Notes: generated by a model not told the origin, from the letters alone. Shown: positions 52,366 through 60,911, counted from the stretch's first letter. The stretch: 64,000 nt of DNA from Kosakonia sp. H02 (GCA_030704225.1 CP131915.1:3348001-3412000), one strand, 5' to 3'. Numbers and translations: made by a program.

Positions 52366-52381
52366 GCTGGATAGATATCCA
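52366..52381 (-). promoter_or_regulatory. LexA (SOS) box of ruvAB
   Basis: CTGGATAGATATCCAG (self-complementary arms) matches the known ruvA SOS box type CTGG...CCAG. It lies 51-66 bases before the ruvA GTG, near the end of the SDR gene. Confidence 0.88.
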
Positions 52382-52412
52382 GCCGATTATTCAGGAAAAA
52401 CGCGAGGGTGAT

Positions 52413-53294
52413 TCAGGAATTAGCGTAATATTCTGCATCGCTCAGGTCGGTTAATAAATCCCGCTCTGTGGGTTGCCAGCCAAGCGCCTTGCGCGTCTGC
52501 TCACTCGATGCCGACATATCAGTTGCTGCGAAGGCGGCAAACCAGCCGAAATGCGACGCCTCACGCGGCTCTGCGGGCACGCCGAGCATCTTACCAATGG
52601 CTATAGCAATCTCGCGCATGGCAATCCCTTCTTCAGCCACCGCATGGTAGACCGGCTGCGTAACGCCGCTTTCCAGCGCCAGGCGGTAGACTTTTGCCGC
52701 ATCGAGCCGGTGAACCGCCGCCCAGCGGTTGTTCCCGTCACCAGGCCAGGCAGAAACGCCCGTCTTTTTCGCCAGGGCGATAAGAATCGGGATAAAACCG
52801 TGATCGCCCACGCCGTGCACGGTCGGAGCCAGCCGCACGCTGGCGGCACGCACGCCCTGCTGAGCGAGCAATAGTGCCGCCTGCTCTGAGCGACGCAGAT
52901 AATCCGGACCGCTGGCGGGTTTATCCTCTTCCGTTGCCGGACGCCCTTGTACCAGCCGCGCCAGGCCAGACGTAACCAGCAAAGGGCGCGAGCTACCTGA
53001 CAGCGCCTGCCCCATCACTTCAATAGCGCGCTGGTCTTGCGCACAATTTTCCGCAAAGCGGGAAAAGTCATGGTTGAAGGCGGTGTGGATCACCGCATCG
53101 GCTTTTGATGCTGCGTCAAACAACACCTGACTATCGTCCAGCGTCCCGTGTACCACTTTCCCACCCGCGGCAATCAGCGCCTGCGCTTTGTCCGCATTTC
53201 GCGCCAGACCGCTCACCTGATGTCCTGCGGCTAATAACTCTGCCGCCACTTTTGCGCCAACCCAACCGGTCGCGCCCGTCAGAAAAACATGCAT
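52413..53294 (-). CDS. NAD(P)-dependent SDR-family oxidoreductase (accessory)
   Basis: Protein of 293 residues with a Rossmann nucleotide-binding start FLTGATGWVGAKVAAELLAA and an extended/atypical SDR layout. The place of the usual YxxxK is occupied by YLRRS, so the catalytic lysine is missing, which I understand to be usual for this epimerase-like subgroup. WAAVHRLDAAKVYRLALES and FGWFAAFAATDMSASSEQTR are further marks. The substrate cannot be told. AGGAGG lies 8 bases before the ATG. It occupies the place of E. coli yebB, divergent from an XRE/MmyB regulator 95 bases away that probably controls it. Lineage-specific insertion between ruvA and ruvC. Confidence 0.85.
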   Translation of the reverse strand: MHVFLTGATGWVGAKVAAELLAAGHQVSGLARNADKAQALIAAGGKVVHGTLDDSQVLFDAASKADAVIHTAFNHDFSRFAENCAQDQRAIEVMGQALSGSSRPLLVTSGLARLVQGRPATEEDKPASGPDYLRRSEQAALLLAQQGVRAASVRLAPTVHGVGDHGFIPILIALAKKTGVSAWPGDGNNRWAAVHRLDAAKVYRLALESGVTQPVYHAVAEEGIAMREIAIAIGKMLGVPAEPREASHFGWFAAFAATDMSASSEQTRKALGWQPTERDLLTDLSDAEYYANS

Positions 53295-53389
53295 GCGTGT
53301 GCCTCCTGATGTTGACTCGCGCCGCTATCCTGCTAAATATCCGGGATGGGGAAAAGTAGTGACGTTATCGTGGTATAAGGACTAACAGG
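53295..53389. promoter_or_regulatory. Divergent control region of the SDR/XRE pair
   Basis: Ninety-five bases between the two starts. TATCC occurs twice 12 bases apart (53336-53340 and 53338-region of AATATCC) next to a short palindrome ATCCGGGAT at 53339-53347. A TATAAG hexamer at about 53374 could be the -10 for the regulator. These are candidates for an operator of the XRE regulator only. Confidence 0.35.
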
Positions 53390-54211
53390 ATGCAGAGCGT
53401 GAAAGACCTTGGCAGTTACCTGAAATCCCGCCGGGCGCAGCTTGATCCGCATGCGCTGGGTTTTCATACCGCACGCAGACGCACGCCAGGCCTGCGACGT
53501 GAAGAAGTGGCACATCTGGCATGCATTAGCGCAACCTGGTACACCTGGCTTGAGCAAGGTCGCGGCGGCACGCCGTCGGCGGAAGTGCTGGAGCGCATTT
53601 GTCAGGCGTTACGCCTGAGCGGGCGGGAGCGCGAATATGTTTTCCATCTGGCGCTTGGTCGCGCACCGGGCGTGCACTATACAGCTGCCGGCGCGGTGAG
53701 CAATAGACTACAAAAAGTGCTTGATAATATGCCGCTTAGCCCGGCGATGATCCGTAACGCCACCTGGGATGTTCTCGCCTGGAATAGCGCCGCCACGGTG
53801 GTGCTGGCTGATTACGCCACCCTGCCCGTGCAAGAGCGCAATATTATGCGCCGTATTTTTCTCAATCCGCAGGTACGTGACGCCCAGGGAGACTGGCAAG
53901 GGCTGACGCGTTTTCTGGTGGCGGCATTTCGCGCAGAGGCTACGCGCGCGGGTGCGTCACAGGAGATCCAGCCGCTGGTTGAGGAGTTAAGCGCGGCGTC
54001 GCCGGTGTTTGCCAGGCTTTGGCAGAACAACGATATCGAGGTGATGGGCGAAGGCACGAAAGTCCTGTTTCATGGCAGCGTAGGCAAGCTGTCGCTGGAG
54101 TATTCAAGTTTTTCCGTTGAGGGGCAGCCCGATCTGACCATGGTCGTGTATAACCCTTCGGGTGAGGAAGACGAAGAGAAAATCCGTTCGTTGTTACAGC
54201 AGAAGGGATAA
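53390..54211 (+). CDS. XRE-family transcriptional regulator with MmyB-like ligand-binding domain
   Basis: Protein of 273 residues. N-terminal HTH (about residues 7-75): LGSYLKSRRAQLDP, RTPGLRREEVAHLACISATW, YTWLEQGRGGTPSAEVLERI. The C-terminal MmyB-like domain covers about 105-265 (MIRNATWDVLAWNSAATVVL...). Regulators of this kind usually sit divergent from, and repress, one SDR or other oxidoreductase gene, and respond to a small ligand (fatty-acid-like in the founding member). With the SDR gene it forms a lineage-specific module between ruvA and ruvC. A terminator shared with ruvC follows directly. Confidence 0.87.
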   Translation: MQSVKDLGSYLKSRRAQLDPHALGFHTARRRTPGLRREEVAHLACISATWYTWLEQGRGGTPSAEVLERICQALRLSGREREYVFHLALGRAPGVHYTAAGAVSNRLQKVLDNMPLSPAMIRNATWDVLAWNSAATVVLADYATLPVQERNIMRRIFLNPQVRDAQGDWQGLTRFLVAAFRAEATRAGASQEIQPLVEELSAASPVFARLWQNNDIEVMGEGTKVLFHGSVGKLSLEYSSFSVEGQPDLTMVVYNPSGEEDEEKIRSLLQQKG

Positions 54212-54238
54212 AAAAGCGCCGGACTACGGCGCTTTTTA
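54210..54238. terminator. Bidirectional terminator overlapping the ruvC stop
   Basis: AAAAAAGCGCC/GGCGCTTTTT stem with loop GGACTAC. The T run on the plus strand includes the bases of the ruvC stop codon (54236-54238), and the A run at the regulator end gives T6 for ruvC. Confidence 0.88.
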
Positions 54239-54757
54239 GCGCAATCGGCCACGCGCGAGGTTAAGGCGCGAGCTGCTCACCTGTAAGGCGTTCTGGCTGA
54301 CATGACAATGGGTAATGGCAATTGCCAGCGCATCGGCGGCATCGGCCTGCGGGTTAGCAGGCAGTTTTAGCAAGTTACGCACCATATGCTGCACCTGGCT
54401 TTTTTCCGCACTGCCAATCCCCACCACCGTCTGTTTTACCTGACGAGCGGCATATTCAAACACCGGCAGATCCTGGTTGACGGCAGCAACGATGGCGACA
54501 CCGCGCGCTTGCCCCAGCTTCAGCGCTGAGTCGGCATTTTTCGCCATAAATACCTGCTCAATGGCAAAAAAGTCCGGCTGGAACTGGGTGATGATTTCCG
54601 TCACGCCTGCGTAAATCAGCTTCAGGCGCGACGGTAAATCGTCGACTTTTGTGCGGATGCAGCCGCTGCCCAGGTAGGTCAGTTGCCGCCCCGTCTGGCG
54701 AATAACACCATAACCGGTGATGCGTGAACCCGGATCGATCCCGAGAATAATCGCCAT
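54236..54757 (-). CDS. ruvC: Crossover junction endodeoxyribonuclease RuvC
   Basis: Holliday junction resolvase, 173 residues, as in E. coli. All four acidic catalytic residues are visible: Asp7 (ILGIDPGSRITG), Glu66 (FFAIEQVFMAKNADS), and Asp138 and Asp141 (ADAADALAIAITHCH). Two adjacent ATG codons (54760 and 54757); the second gives the family start MAIILG. An ERIC element lies between yebC and this gene in its leader. Confidence 0.96.
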   Translation of the reverse strand: MAIILGIDPGSRITGYGVIRQTGRQLTYLGSGCIRTKVDDLPSRLKLIYAGVTEIITQFQPDFFAIEQVFMAKNADSALKLGQARGVAIVAAVNQDLPVFEYAARQVKQTVVGIGSAEKSQVQHMVRNLLKLPANPQADAADALAIAITHCHVSQNALQVSSSRLNLARGRLR

Positions 54758-54796
54758 CATGCATCTCCGCTTAACATAACAACCTATCCAACGCTT

Positions 54797-54924
54797 GATA
54801 CCCTAAATATTTCAGTTCACAGGAAGGCGGCCACGTAGTGCATCCCCAGGAGCGTAGATGTCCTACGTGACTGGGGTGCGCGAGGAGAGCCAACGCCCCT
54901 GTGGGCTGAAAGATGACGGGTATC
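54797..54924 (+). repeat. ERIC element 1 (128 bp)
   Basis: Begins GATACCC and ends GGGTATC with imperfect inverted ends (TTTCAGTTCACAGG against CCTGTGGGCTGAAA). The core CATCCCCAGGAGCGTAGATG and CTACGTGACTGGGGTGCGCG matches the enterobacterial repetitive intergenic consensus. Length 128 bp against 127 for the consensus. Its right end overlaps the yebC stop codon TGA (54925-54923), so the repeat supplies part of that codon. Confidence 0.92.
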
Positions 54925-55663
54925 ACAGGGTTGCCGCAACCTCGTCGGAGATCTCACCATTGTGATAAACCTCCTGCACATCGTCGCAATCTTCCAGCAT
55001 ATCGATGAGACGCAGCAGTTTCGGCGCGGTTTCCGCATCCATGTCCGCTTTGGTGGATGGGATCATCGACACTTCAGCGTTGTCGGCTTTCAGACCGGCT
55101 GCTTCCAGCGCATCGCGTACGGCGCCCATCTCTTCCCAGGCGGTGTAGACGTCAATGGCGCCGTCATCATAGGTGACCACATCTTCAGCACCGGCTTCCA
55201 GCGCCGCTTCCATGATGGTGTCTTCGTCGCCCGCATCAAAGGAGATAACGCCTTTTTTACTGAACAGGTAAGCCACGGAGCCGTCAGTACCGAGGTTGCC
55301 CCCGCATTTGCTGAAGGCATGACGCACTTCGGCAACGGTACGGTTACGATTGTCACTCAGACATTCCACCATTACCGCAGTGCCGCCAGGGCCGTAACCT
55401 TCATAAATGATGGTTTCCATGTTCGCGTCGTCATCGCCGCCCACACCGCGCGCGATAGCACGGTTTAAGGTATCGCGGGTCATGTTGTTGGCCAGCGCTT
55501 TATCGACCGCCGCGCGCAGACGCGGGTTGGAGCCGATATCACCGCCGCCCAGACGCGCTGCGGTAACCAGCTCGCGAATGATTTTGGTGAAGATCTTACC
55601 GCGTTTGGCATCCTGTGCAGCTTTGCGGTGTTTGGTGTTGGCCCATTTACTGTGACCTGCCAT
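54923..55663 (-). CDS. yebC: YebC, transcriptional regulatory/translation-associated protein (TACO1 family)
   Basis: Protein of 246 residues, as in E. coli: MAGHSKWANTKHRKAAQDAK, IYEGYGPGGTAVMVECLSDN, ending DEVAATL. The family has been described as DNA-binding regulators and, more recently, as ribosome-associated factors relieving proline stalls. It is bracketed by two ERIC elements in opposite orientation, one touching its stop codon and one ending 23 bases before its start. The ERIC between nudB and yebC lies in the yebC leader if aspS-nudB-yebC is one transcript. Confidence 0.95.
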   Translation of the reverse strand: MAGHSKWANTKHRKAAQDAKRGKIFTKIIRELVTAARLGGGDIGSNPRLRAAVDKALANNMTRDTLNRAIARGVGGDDDANMETIIYEGYGPGGTAVMVECLSDNRNRTVAEVRHAFSKCGGNLGTDGSVAYLFSKKGVISFDAGDEDTIMEAALEAGAEDVVTYDDGAIDVYTAWEEMGAVRDALEAAGLKADNAEVSMIPSTKADMDAETAPKLLRLIDMLEDCDDVQEVYHNGEISDEVAATL

Positions 55664-55684
55664 AGAAAACTCTCCAGAAAAGCC

Positions 55685-55810
55685 ATTTCCCGTCGCCTTT
55701 CAGCCCTCAGGTGTGTTGGCAGCGCCCGCTCGCACCGGTCACTTACTTATGTAAGCTTCCGGTGACTCCCGAGCTTGCCGCCTTCCTGAGAACTGAAATT
55801 CTTGGGAAAA
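55685..55810 (-). repeat. ERIC element 2 (about 126 bp, reverse orientation)
   Basis: On the minus strand it reads TTTCCCAAGAATTTCAGTTC, then a core with CGGGAGTCACCGGAAGCTTA and CATAAGTAAGTGACCGGTGC, and ends CTGAAAGGCGACGGGAAAT. It aligns along its whole length with ERIC 1, in opposite orientation. It fills the whole spacer between nudB and yebC; its edge abuts the nudB stop codon (55811-55813). Confidence 0.9.
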
Positions 55811-56254
55811 TTAATTGGCATTGATTATAAATTCTTCAATCGCTTGCCGATTGCTCCACGATTTGGTCAATGCCGCCGCAGCGGGCGCATCAAGCCAGCG
55901 GTAGGCCAGATGTTCTGTGAACACAATCGGGCGCTCGTGGGGCAACGCTAAACAAAACCAGGATTCGGTATTGTGCGTAACGCCCGGCGCATAGCGATGA
56001 CGTAAATGACTAAAGATTTCAAACTCCACCGTGCGCTGACAGTCAACTAAGGACAGTTGCTCATGCGCAACATCAATGTTGACCTCTTCCTTTACTTCAC
56101 GCGCGGCGGCCTGCGACGCGGTTTCACCGGGTTCCAGGCTGCCGGTAACCGACTGCCAAAAATCAGGATCGTCGCGTCGCTGCAACATCAGCACCCGTTT
56201 TGTGTCCTCGGCATAAATCACTACCAGTACGGAAACGGGATGCTTAAAGGACAT
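55811..56254 (-). CDS. nudB: Dihydroneopterin triphosphate pyrophosphohydrolase NudB
   Basis: Nudix enzyme in folate synthesis, removing pyrophosphate from dihydroneopterin triphosphate. Protein of 147 residues (150 in E. coli). Nudix box GSLEPGETASQAAAREVKEE followed by VNIDV, plus HLRHRYAPGVTHNTESWFCL. The ATG at 56254 lies 1 base after the aspS stop with a GGAGAG site inside aspS; longer in-frame starts reach into aspS. The 3' end stops exactly at the ERIC 2 border. Confidence 0.94.
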   Translation of the reverse strand: MSFKHPVSVLVVIYAEDTKRVLMLQRRDDPDFWQSVTGSLEPGETASQAAAREVKEEVNIDVAHEQLSLVDCQRTVEFEIFSHLRHRYAPGVTHNTESWFCLALPHERPIVFTEHLAYRWLDAPAAAALTKSWSNRQAIEEFIINAN

Positions 56255-56255
56255 C

Positions 56256-58034
56256 TTATTTACTCTCCGGCGTCTCTTTTTTGATAACAGAGATACCCAG
56301 TTCAGCCAGCGAAGCCGGGTTGGCAAAGCTTGGCGCTTCTGTCATCAGACAGGCTGCCGCCGTGGTTTTCGGGAAAGCGATAACGTCACGGATATTATCC
56401 GTGCCGGTCAACAACATGGTCAGGCGATCCAGACCAAACGCCAGGCCCGCGTGCGGCGGTGTACCGTATTTCAGCGCATCCAGCAGGAAGCCGAACTTCT
56501 CGCGCTGTTCCTGCTCGTTAATGCCGAGAATGCCGAACACCGTCTGCTGCATTTCACCGCTGTGAATACGCACCGAGCCACCGCCCACTTCATAACCGTT
56601 GATCACCATATCGTAGGCGTTGGCAATCGCCGTTTCCGGCGCGGCTTTCAGTTCAGCCGGGCTCATATCACGCGGCGAAGTGAACGGGTGGTGCATCGCC
56701 GTCAGGCCGCCTTCGCCGTCGTCTTCAAACATCGGGAAGTCGATGACCCACAGCGGAGCCCACTTGCTTTCGTCGGTCAGGTTCAGGTCTTTACCCAGTT
56801 TCAGACGCAGCGCGCCCAGCGCATCGGCAACCACTTTTTTGTTGTCCGCGCCGAAGAAAATCATGTCGCCATCCTGCGCGCCGGTGCGCTCAAGGATCGC
56901 GCTCACGATGGCGGCGTTAAGGAATTTCGCCACCGGGCTGGTGATCCCGTCGAGACCTTTTGCCGCTTCATTAACCTTGATATACGCAAGGCCTTTTGCG
57001 CCGTAAATTTCGATAAATTTGCCGTAGTCGTCAATCTGTTTACGGCTAAGTTGTGCGCCACCTGGCACACGCAGTGCAGCAACGCGGCCTTTTGCATCAT
57101 TTGCCGGGCCGGAGAAGACTTTAAATTCGACATTTTTGAGCAGGTCAGCGACGTCCACCAGCTCCATCGGGTTACGCAGATCCGGCTTATCGGAACCGTA
57201 ACGGCGCTCGGCTTCAGCAAAGGTCATGATCGGGAATTCGCCCAGATCGACGCCGCGGATCTCCTGCCACAGCTGGCGAACCAGCGCTTCCATCACTTCA
57301 CGCACCTGCGGCGCGGTCATAAAAGAGGTTTCCACATCGATCTGGGTAAATTCCGGCTGGCGGTCAGCACGCAGATCTTCATCACGGAAACATTTTACGA
57401 TCTGGTAGTAACGGTCGAAGCCGGACATCATCAGCAGCTGTTTGAACAACTGCGGTGACTGCGGCAGGGCGTAGAATTTGCCTTTATGTACGCGGCTCGG
57501 CACCAGATAGTCGCGCGCGCCTTCCGGCGTGGCTTTGGTCAACATCGGCGTTTCGATGTCGAGGAAGCCGTGGTCATCCATAAAACGGCGCACGAAGCTG
57601 GTGATTTTCGCGCGGGTTTTTAGACGCTGCGCCATTTCAGGGCGACGCAGATCGAGGTAGCGGTATTTCAGACGCGCTTCTTCGGTGTTGACGTGATTGG
57701 AGTCCAGCGGCAGAACGTCGGAACGGTTGATAATCGTCAGTTCGGTGGCGAAGACTTCGACTTCACCAGTCGCCATATCTTTGTTGGCGTTTTTGCCTTC
57801 GCGGGCGCGAACAGTACCGGTAATCTGAATGCAGAACTCATTACGCAGTTCAGAGGCGAGCTTGAACGCATCCTGACGGTCCGGGTCGAAAAACACCTGC
57901 ACGATGCCTTCACGATCGCGCATATCAATAAAGATAAGGCTTCCGAGGTCACGACGGCGGTTGACCCACCCACAAAGCGTTACTTGCTGTCCCACATGGG
58001 ACTGATTGAGCTGCCCGCAATATACTGTACGCAT
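56256..58034 (-). CDS. aspS: Aspartate--tRNA ligase
   Basis: Class II aminoacyl-tRNA synthetase, 592 residues (590 in E. coli). OB-fold anticodon-binding domain (about 1-105), motif 2 region FRDEDLRADRQPEFTQIDVE, bacterial GAD insertion (about 290-420), and motif 3 GLAFGLDRLTMLLTG. The ATG at 58034 (MRTVYCGQLNQSHVG) is the family start. It is co-transcribed with nudB (1-base gap). Confidence 0.97.
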   Translation of the reverse strand: MRTVYCGQLNQSHVGQQVTLCGWVNRRRDLGSLIFIDMRDREGIVQVFFDPDRQDAFKLASELRNEFCIQITGTVRAREGKNANKDMATGEVEVFATELTIINRSDVLPLDSNHVNTEEARLKYRYLDLRRPEMAQRLKTRAKITSFVRRFMDDHGFLDIETPMLTKATPEGARDYLVPSRVHKGKFYALPQSPQLFKQLLMMSGFDRYYQIVKCFRDEDLRADRQPEFTQIDVETSFMTAPQVREVMEALVRQLWQEIRGVDLGEFPIMTFAEAERRYGSDKPDLRNPMELVDVADLLKNVEFKVFSGPANDAKGRVAALRVPGGAQLSRKQIDDYGKFIEIYGAKGLAYIKVNEAAKGLDGITSPVAKFLNAAIVSAILERTGAQDGDMIFFGADNKKVVADALGALRLKLGKDLNLTDESKWAPLWVIDFPMFEDDGEGGLTAMHHPFTSPRDMSPAELKAAPETAIANAYDMVINGYEVGGGSVRIHSGEMQQTVFGILGINEQEQREKFGFLLDALKYGTPPHAGLAFGLDRLTMLLTGTDNIRDVIAFPKTTAAACLMTEAPSFANPASLAELGISVIKKETPESK

Positions 58035-58300
58035 GAGATATCCCTTAATTCGCTGCGCGCGACCTGTCACCTGCGGTGCAGGCGCTTTGGTGGCAGCTAT
58101 TTTCGTATGTCACATCTGGATGAAAAAAGGGGGCTATTATACTGGAAATAATGACCCACGATAAGCCCGCGACCGACTGTACGCACGTTTGCTGCGCGCT
58201 TATTGCGCATTCTCACAAAATTTAACAAAAATTGTAAACCGTGGATCGCGGCAGAACGCGTAAGGTAACGCCCGACATCGTTCATTTTACTGGAGTTATT

Positions 58301-58867
58301 ATGCTTGAGCTTAACGCAGAGAAAACCGCGCTGGTGGTTATCGATTTACAGGAAGGCATTCTGCCTTTCGCCGGTGGTCCGCACACGGCACAAGACGTGG
58401 TCAAACGCGCTGCGATGCTGGCGGATAAATTCCGCGCGCATGGCGCGCCGGTGGCGCTGGTGCGTGTTGGCTGGTCGTCAGATTTTGCTGAAGCGCTGAA
58501 GCAGCCCGTTGATGCGGCAACGGGCGGTCACGCACTGCCAGACAACTGGTGGGTTTACCCGGCCGCGCTGGGTAAAAAAGAGAGCGATATCGAAGTCACC
58601 AAACGTCAGTGGGGTGCATTTTATGGCACCGATCTGGAGCTACAACTGCGCCGCCGCGGTATTGATACCATCGTGCTGTGCGGGATTTCGACCAATATCG
58701 GCGTCGAATCCACCGCCCGCAACGCCTGGGAGATGGGCTTCTCGCTGGTGATTGCGGAAGATGCCTGTAGCGCGGCTGACGCCGAGCAACATCAGGGCAG
58801 CATGAAAAATATCTTCCCGCGTATTGGCCGCGTGCGTAGCACGGACGAGATCCTGAGCGCGTTATGA
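58301..58867 (+). CDS. yecD: YecD, isochorismatase-family hydrolase
   Basis: Protein of 188 residues, as in E. coli. Family motifs are ALVVIDLQEGILPF (catalytic Asp) and KRQWGAFYGTDLE (catalytic Lys). In LCGISTNIGVESTARNAW the usual catalytic cysteine position is Gly134, as in true isochorismatases such as EntB, not as in the cysteine-using nicotinamidases. Its natural substrate is unknown. It overlaps yecE by 4 bases. TGGAG ribosome binding site. Confidence 0.93.
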   Translation: MLELNAEKTALVVIDLQEGILPFAGGPHTAQDVVKRAAMLADKFRAHGAPVALVRVGWSSDFAEALKQPVDAATGGHALPDNWWVYPAALGKKESDIEVTKRQWGAFYGTDLELQLRRRGIDTIVLCGISTNIGVESTARNAWEMGFSLVIAEDACSAADAEQHQGSMKNIFPRIGRVRSTDEILSAL

Positions 58868-59682
58868 TCTACGTTGGCTTGCCGCAATGGTCGCACCCGA
58901 AATGGGTGCGTCTTGGCATCACCAGCCTTGAAGAGTATGCCCGTCACTTTAATTGTGTCGAAGGCAACACCACGCTGTACGCGCTGCCAAAAGCGGAGAT
59001 TGTCGCGCGCTGGTATGAGCAAACCAGCGATGATTTTCGCTTCTGTTTCAAGTTTCCCGCCACCATTTCGCACCAGGCGGCGCTGCGCAATTGTGCCGGG
59101 CTGACGAGCGAATTTTTCACCCGCATGGCGCCGCTGGCAAACCGGATTGGCCAATATTGGTTACAGCTCCCGGCTACCTTCGGCCCACAAGATTTGCCCG
59201 CGCTGTGGGCGTTTCTCGATGCGCTTCCGGCGGAATTTACGTACGGGGTTGAAGTCCGCCATCCGGGCTTTTTTGCCAAGGGCGAAGATGAGAAAGCCCT
59301 GAATCAGGGGCTGCATGCCCGCAATATCAACCGTGTGATCCTTGATAGCCGCCCGGTACACAGCGCCAGGCCGCACAGCGTGGTTATCCGTGAAGCGCAA
59401 CGCAAAAAACCCAAAGTGCCGGTTCACGCGCTGCTGACCGCCCACCATCCGATGGTGCGTTTTATCGGCAGCGACGATATGCAACAAAACCGCCAGCTCT
59501 TTAACGTCTGGTTAAACAAGCTGCCGGAGTGGGAAAAAACCACCACGCCTTATCTGTTTTTGCATACCCCGGATATCGCTCAGGCCCCGGAACTGGTGCA
59601 AACCTTGTGGCCGGAGCTGCAATCCGTGTTGCCTGTCGTCGGTGCCACCCCTTCCCTGCCGCTGCAATCTTCTCTTTTTTGA
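58864..59682 (+). CDS. yecE: YecE, DUF72 family protein
   Basis: Protein of 272 residues, as in E. coli. DUF72 TIM-barrel-like family: MIYVGLPQWSHPKWV, FNCVEGNTTLYALP, YGVEVRHPGFF and VRFIGSDDMQQNRQLF. Function unknown. Starts in the ATGA overlap with yecD, so the two are coupled. yecN follows 52 bases later. Confidence 0.93.
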   Translation: MIYVGLPQWSHPKWVRLGITSLEEYARHFNCVEGNTTLYALPKAEIVARWYEQTSDDFRFCFKFPATISHQAALRNCAGLTSEFFTRMAPLANRIGQYWLQLPATFGPQDLPALWAFLDALPAEFTYGVEVRHPGFFAKGEDEKALNQGLHARNINRVILDSRPVHSARPHSVVIREAQRKKPKVPVHALLTAHHPMVRFIGSDDMQQNRQLFNVWLNKLPEWEKTTTPYLFLHTPDIAQAPELVQTLWPELQSVLPVVGATPSLPLQSSLF

Positions 59683-59734
59683 GTACAGCACCTATCATTG
59701 GTTAGCCATCGCCGTAACCGAAAAGGGAGTTTGT

Positions 59735-60130
59735 ATGGTAAGCGCGCTCTATGCCGTGCTGGGTGCATTGTTACTGATTAAGTTTTCTTGTGACGTTATC
59801 CGTCTGCGTTTGCAGTATCGCGTGAGCTATGGCGACGGCGGATTCAGTGAATTACAAAGCGCTATTCGTATTCATGGCAACGCGGTGGAATACGTTCCTA
59901 TCGCCCTTCTGCTGCTACTCTTTATGGAGATGAACGGCGCACAAAACTGGATGGTGCATCTCTGCGGGCTGCTGCTGTTGACGGGTCGTGTCATGCACTA
60001 CTACGGCTTTCATCATCGGCTGATCCAGTGGCGACGTTCCGGCATGAGCGCGACCTTCTGTTCGCTGTTGCTGATGGTGCTGGCGAATCTGTGGTATATG
60101 CCCTGGGAGTTGGTTTTCTCCCTGCGTTAG
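59735..60130 (+). CDS. yecN: YecN, MAPEG-family membrane protein
   Basis: Protein of 131 residues, as in E. coli, with four predicted membrane helices. The MAPEG signature RIHGNAVEYVPIALLLLLFM and LTGRVMHYYGFHHR suggests a glutathione S-transferase-like membrane enzyme; its activity is not established. The ATG at 59735 follows a GGGAG site; the long open frame upstream lies in yecE. Confidence 0.92.
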   Translation: MVSALYAVLGALLLIKFSCDVIRLRLQYRVSYGDGGFSELQSAIRIHGNAVEYVPIALLLLLFMEMNGAQNWMVHLCGLLLLTGRVMHYYGFHHRLIQWRRSGMSATFCSLLLMVLANLWYMPWELVFSLR

Positions 60131-60170
60131 CGCACAATACGCCCCTTTGTTTTCCCGGATATTTACAACT

Positions 60171-60911
60171 ATGTCTCACCGCGACACGCTTTTTTCCGCG
60201 CCTATCGCCCGCCTCGGCGACTGGACATTTGACGAACGGGTAGCTGAAGTCTTCCCGGATATGATCCAGCGTTCCGTTCCGGGTTACTCCAATATTATTT
60301 CGATGATTGGCATGCTGGCGGAGCGCTTTGTCCAGCCCGCCACGCAGGTCTACGATCTTGGCTGCTCGCTTGGTGCAGCAACGCTTTCCGTCCGCCGCAA
60401 TATCCATCAGGACGGCTGTAAAATTATCGCCGTCGACAACTCCCCCGCAATGGTGGAGCGCTGCCGCCGTCATATCGACGCTTATAAAGCGCCGACGCCG
60501 GTCGAGGTTATCGAAGGCGACATCCGCGATATTGCAATCGAAAACGCCTCGATGGTGGTGCTCAATTTCACCCTGCAATTTCTCGAACCGGATGACCGCC
60601 TGAAGCTGCTGCAAAAAATCTATCAAGGGCTGAACCCCGGCGGCGCGCTGGTGCTGTCAGAAAAATTCAGTTTCGAAGACCACACTGTCGGCGAGCTGCT
60701 GTTTAACATGCACCATGACTTCAAACGCGCCAACGGTTACAGCGAGCTGGAGATCAGCCAGAAACGCAGCATGCTGGAAAATGTCATGCTGACCGATTCC
60801 GTTGAAGCTCATAAAGCACGCCTGCATACTGCCGGGTTTGACCATAGCGAACTGTGGTTCCAGTGCTTTAACTTCGGTTCGCTGGTGGCATTAAAGGCGG
60901 TTGCGCCATGA
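60171..60911 (+). CDS. cmoA: Carboxy-S-adenosyl-L-methionine synthase CmoA
   Basis: Makes carboxy-SAM from SAM and prephenate for wobble uridine modification of tRNA. Protein of 246 residues (247 in E. coli). SAM-fold motif VYDLGCSLGAATLSVRRN, ligand region MVVLNFTLQFLEPDDR and KRSMLENVMLTDSVEAHKAR. The ATG at 60171 gives the family start MSHRDTLFS. It overlaps cmoB by 4 bases. Confidence 0.96.
   Translation: MSHRDTLFSAPIARLGDWTFDERVAEVFPDMIQRSVPGYSNIISMIGMLAERFVQPATQVYDLGCSLGAATLSVRRNIHQDGCKIIAVDNSPAMVERCRRHIDAYKAPTPVEVIEGDIRDIAIENASMVVLNFTLQFLEPDDRLKLLQKIYQGLNPGGALVLSEKFSFEDHTVGELLFNMHHDFKRANGYSELEISQKRSMLENVMLTDSVEAHKARLHTAGFDHSELWFQCFNFGSLVALKAVAP

Noticed and set aside
56451..57458. 335-codon open frame antisense to aspS
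   Set aside because: It lies entirely opposite aspS, its translation (rich in His, Arg, Phe) resembles no family, and the codon pattern follows the aspS frame.
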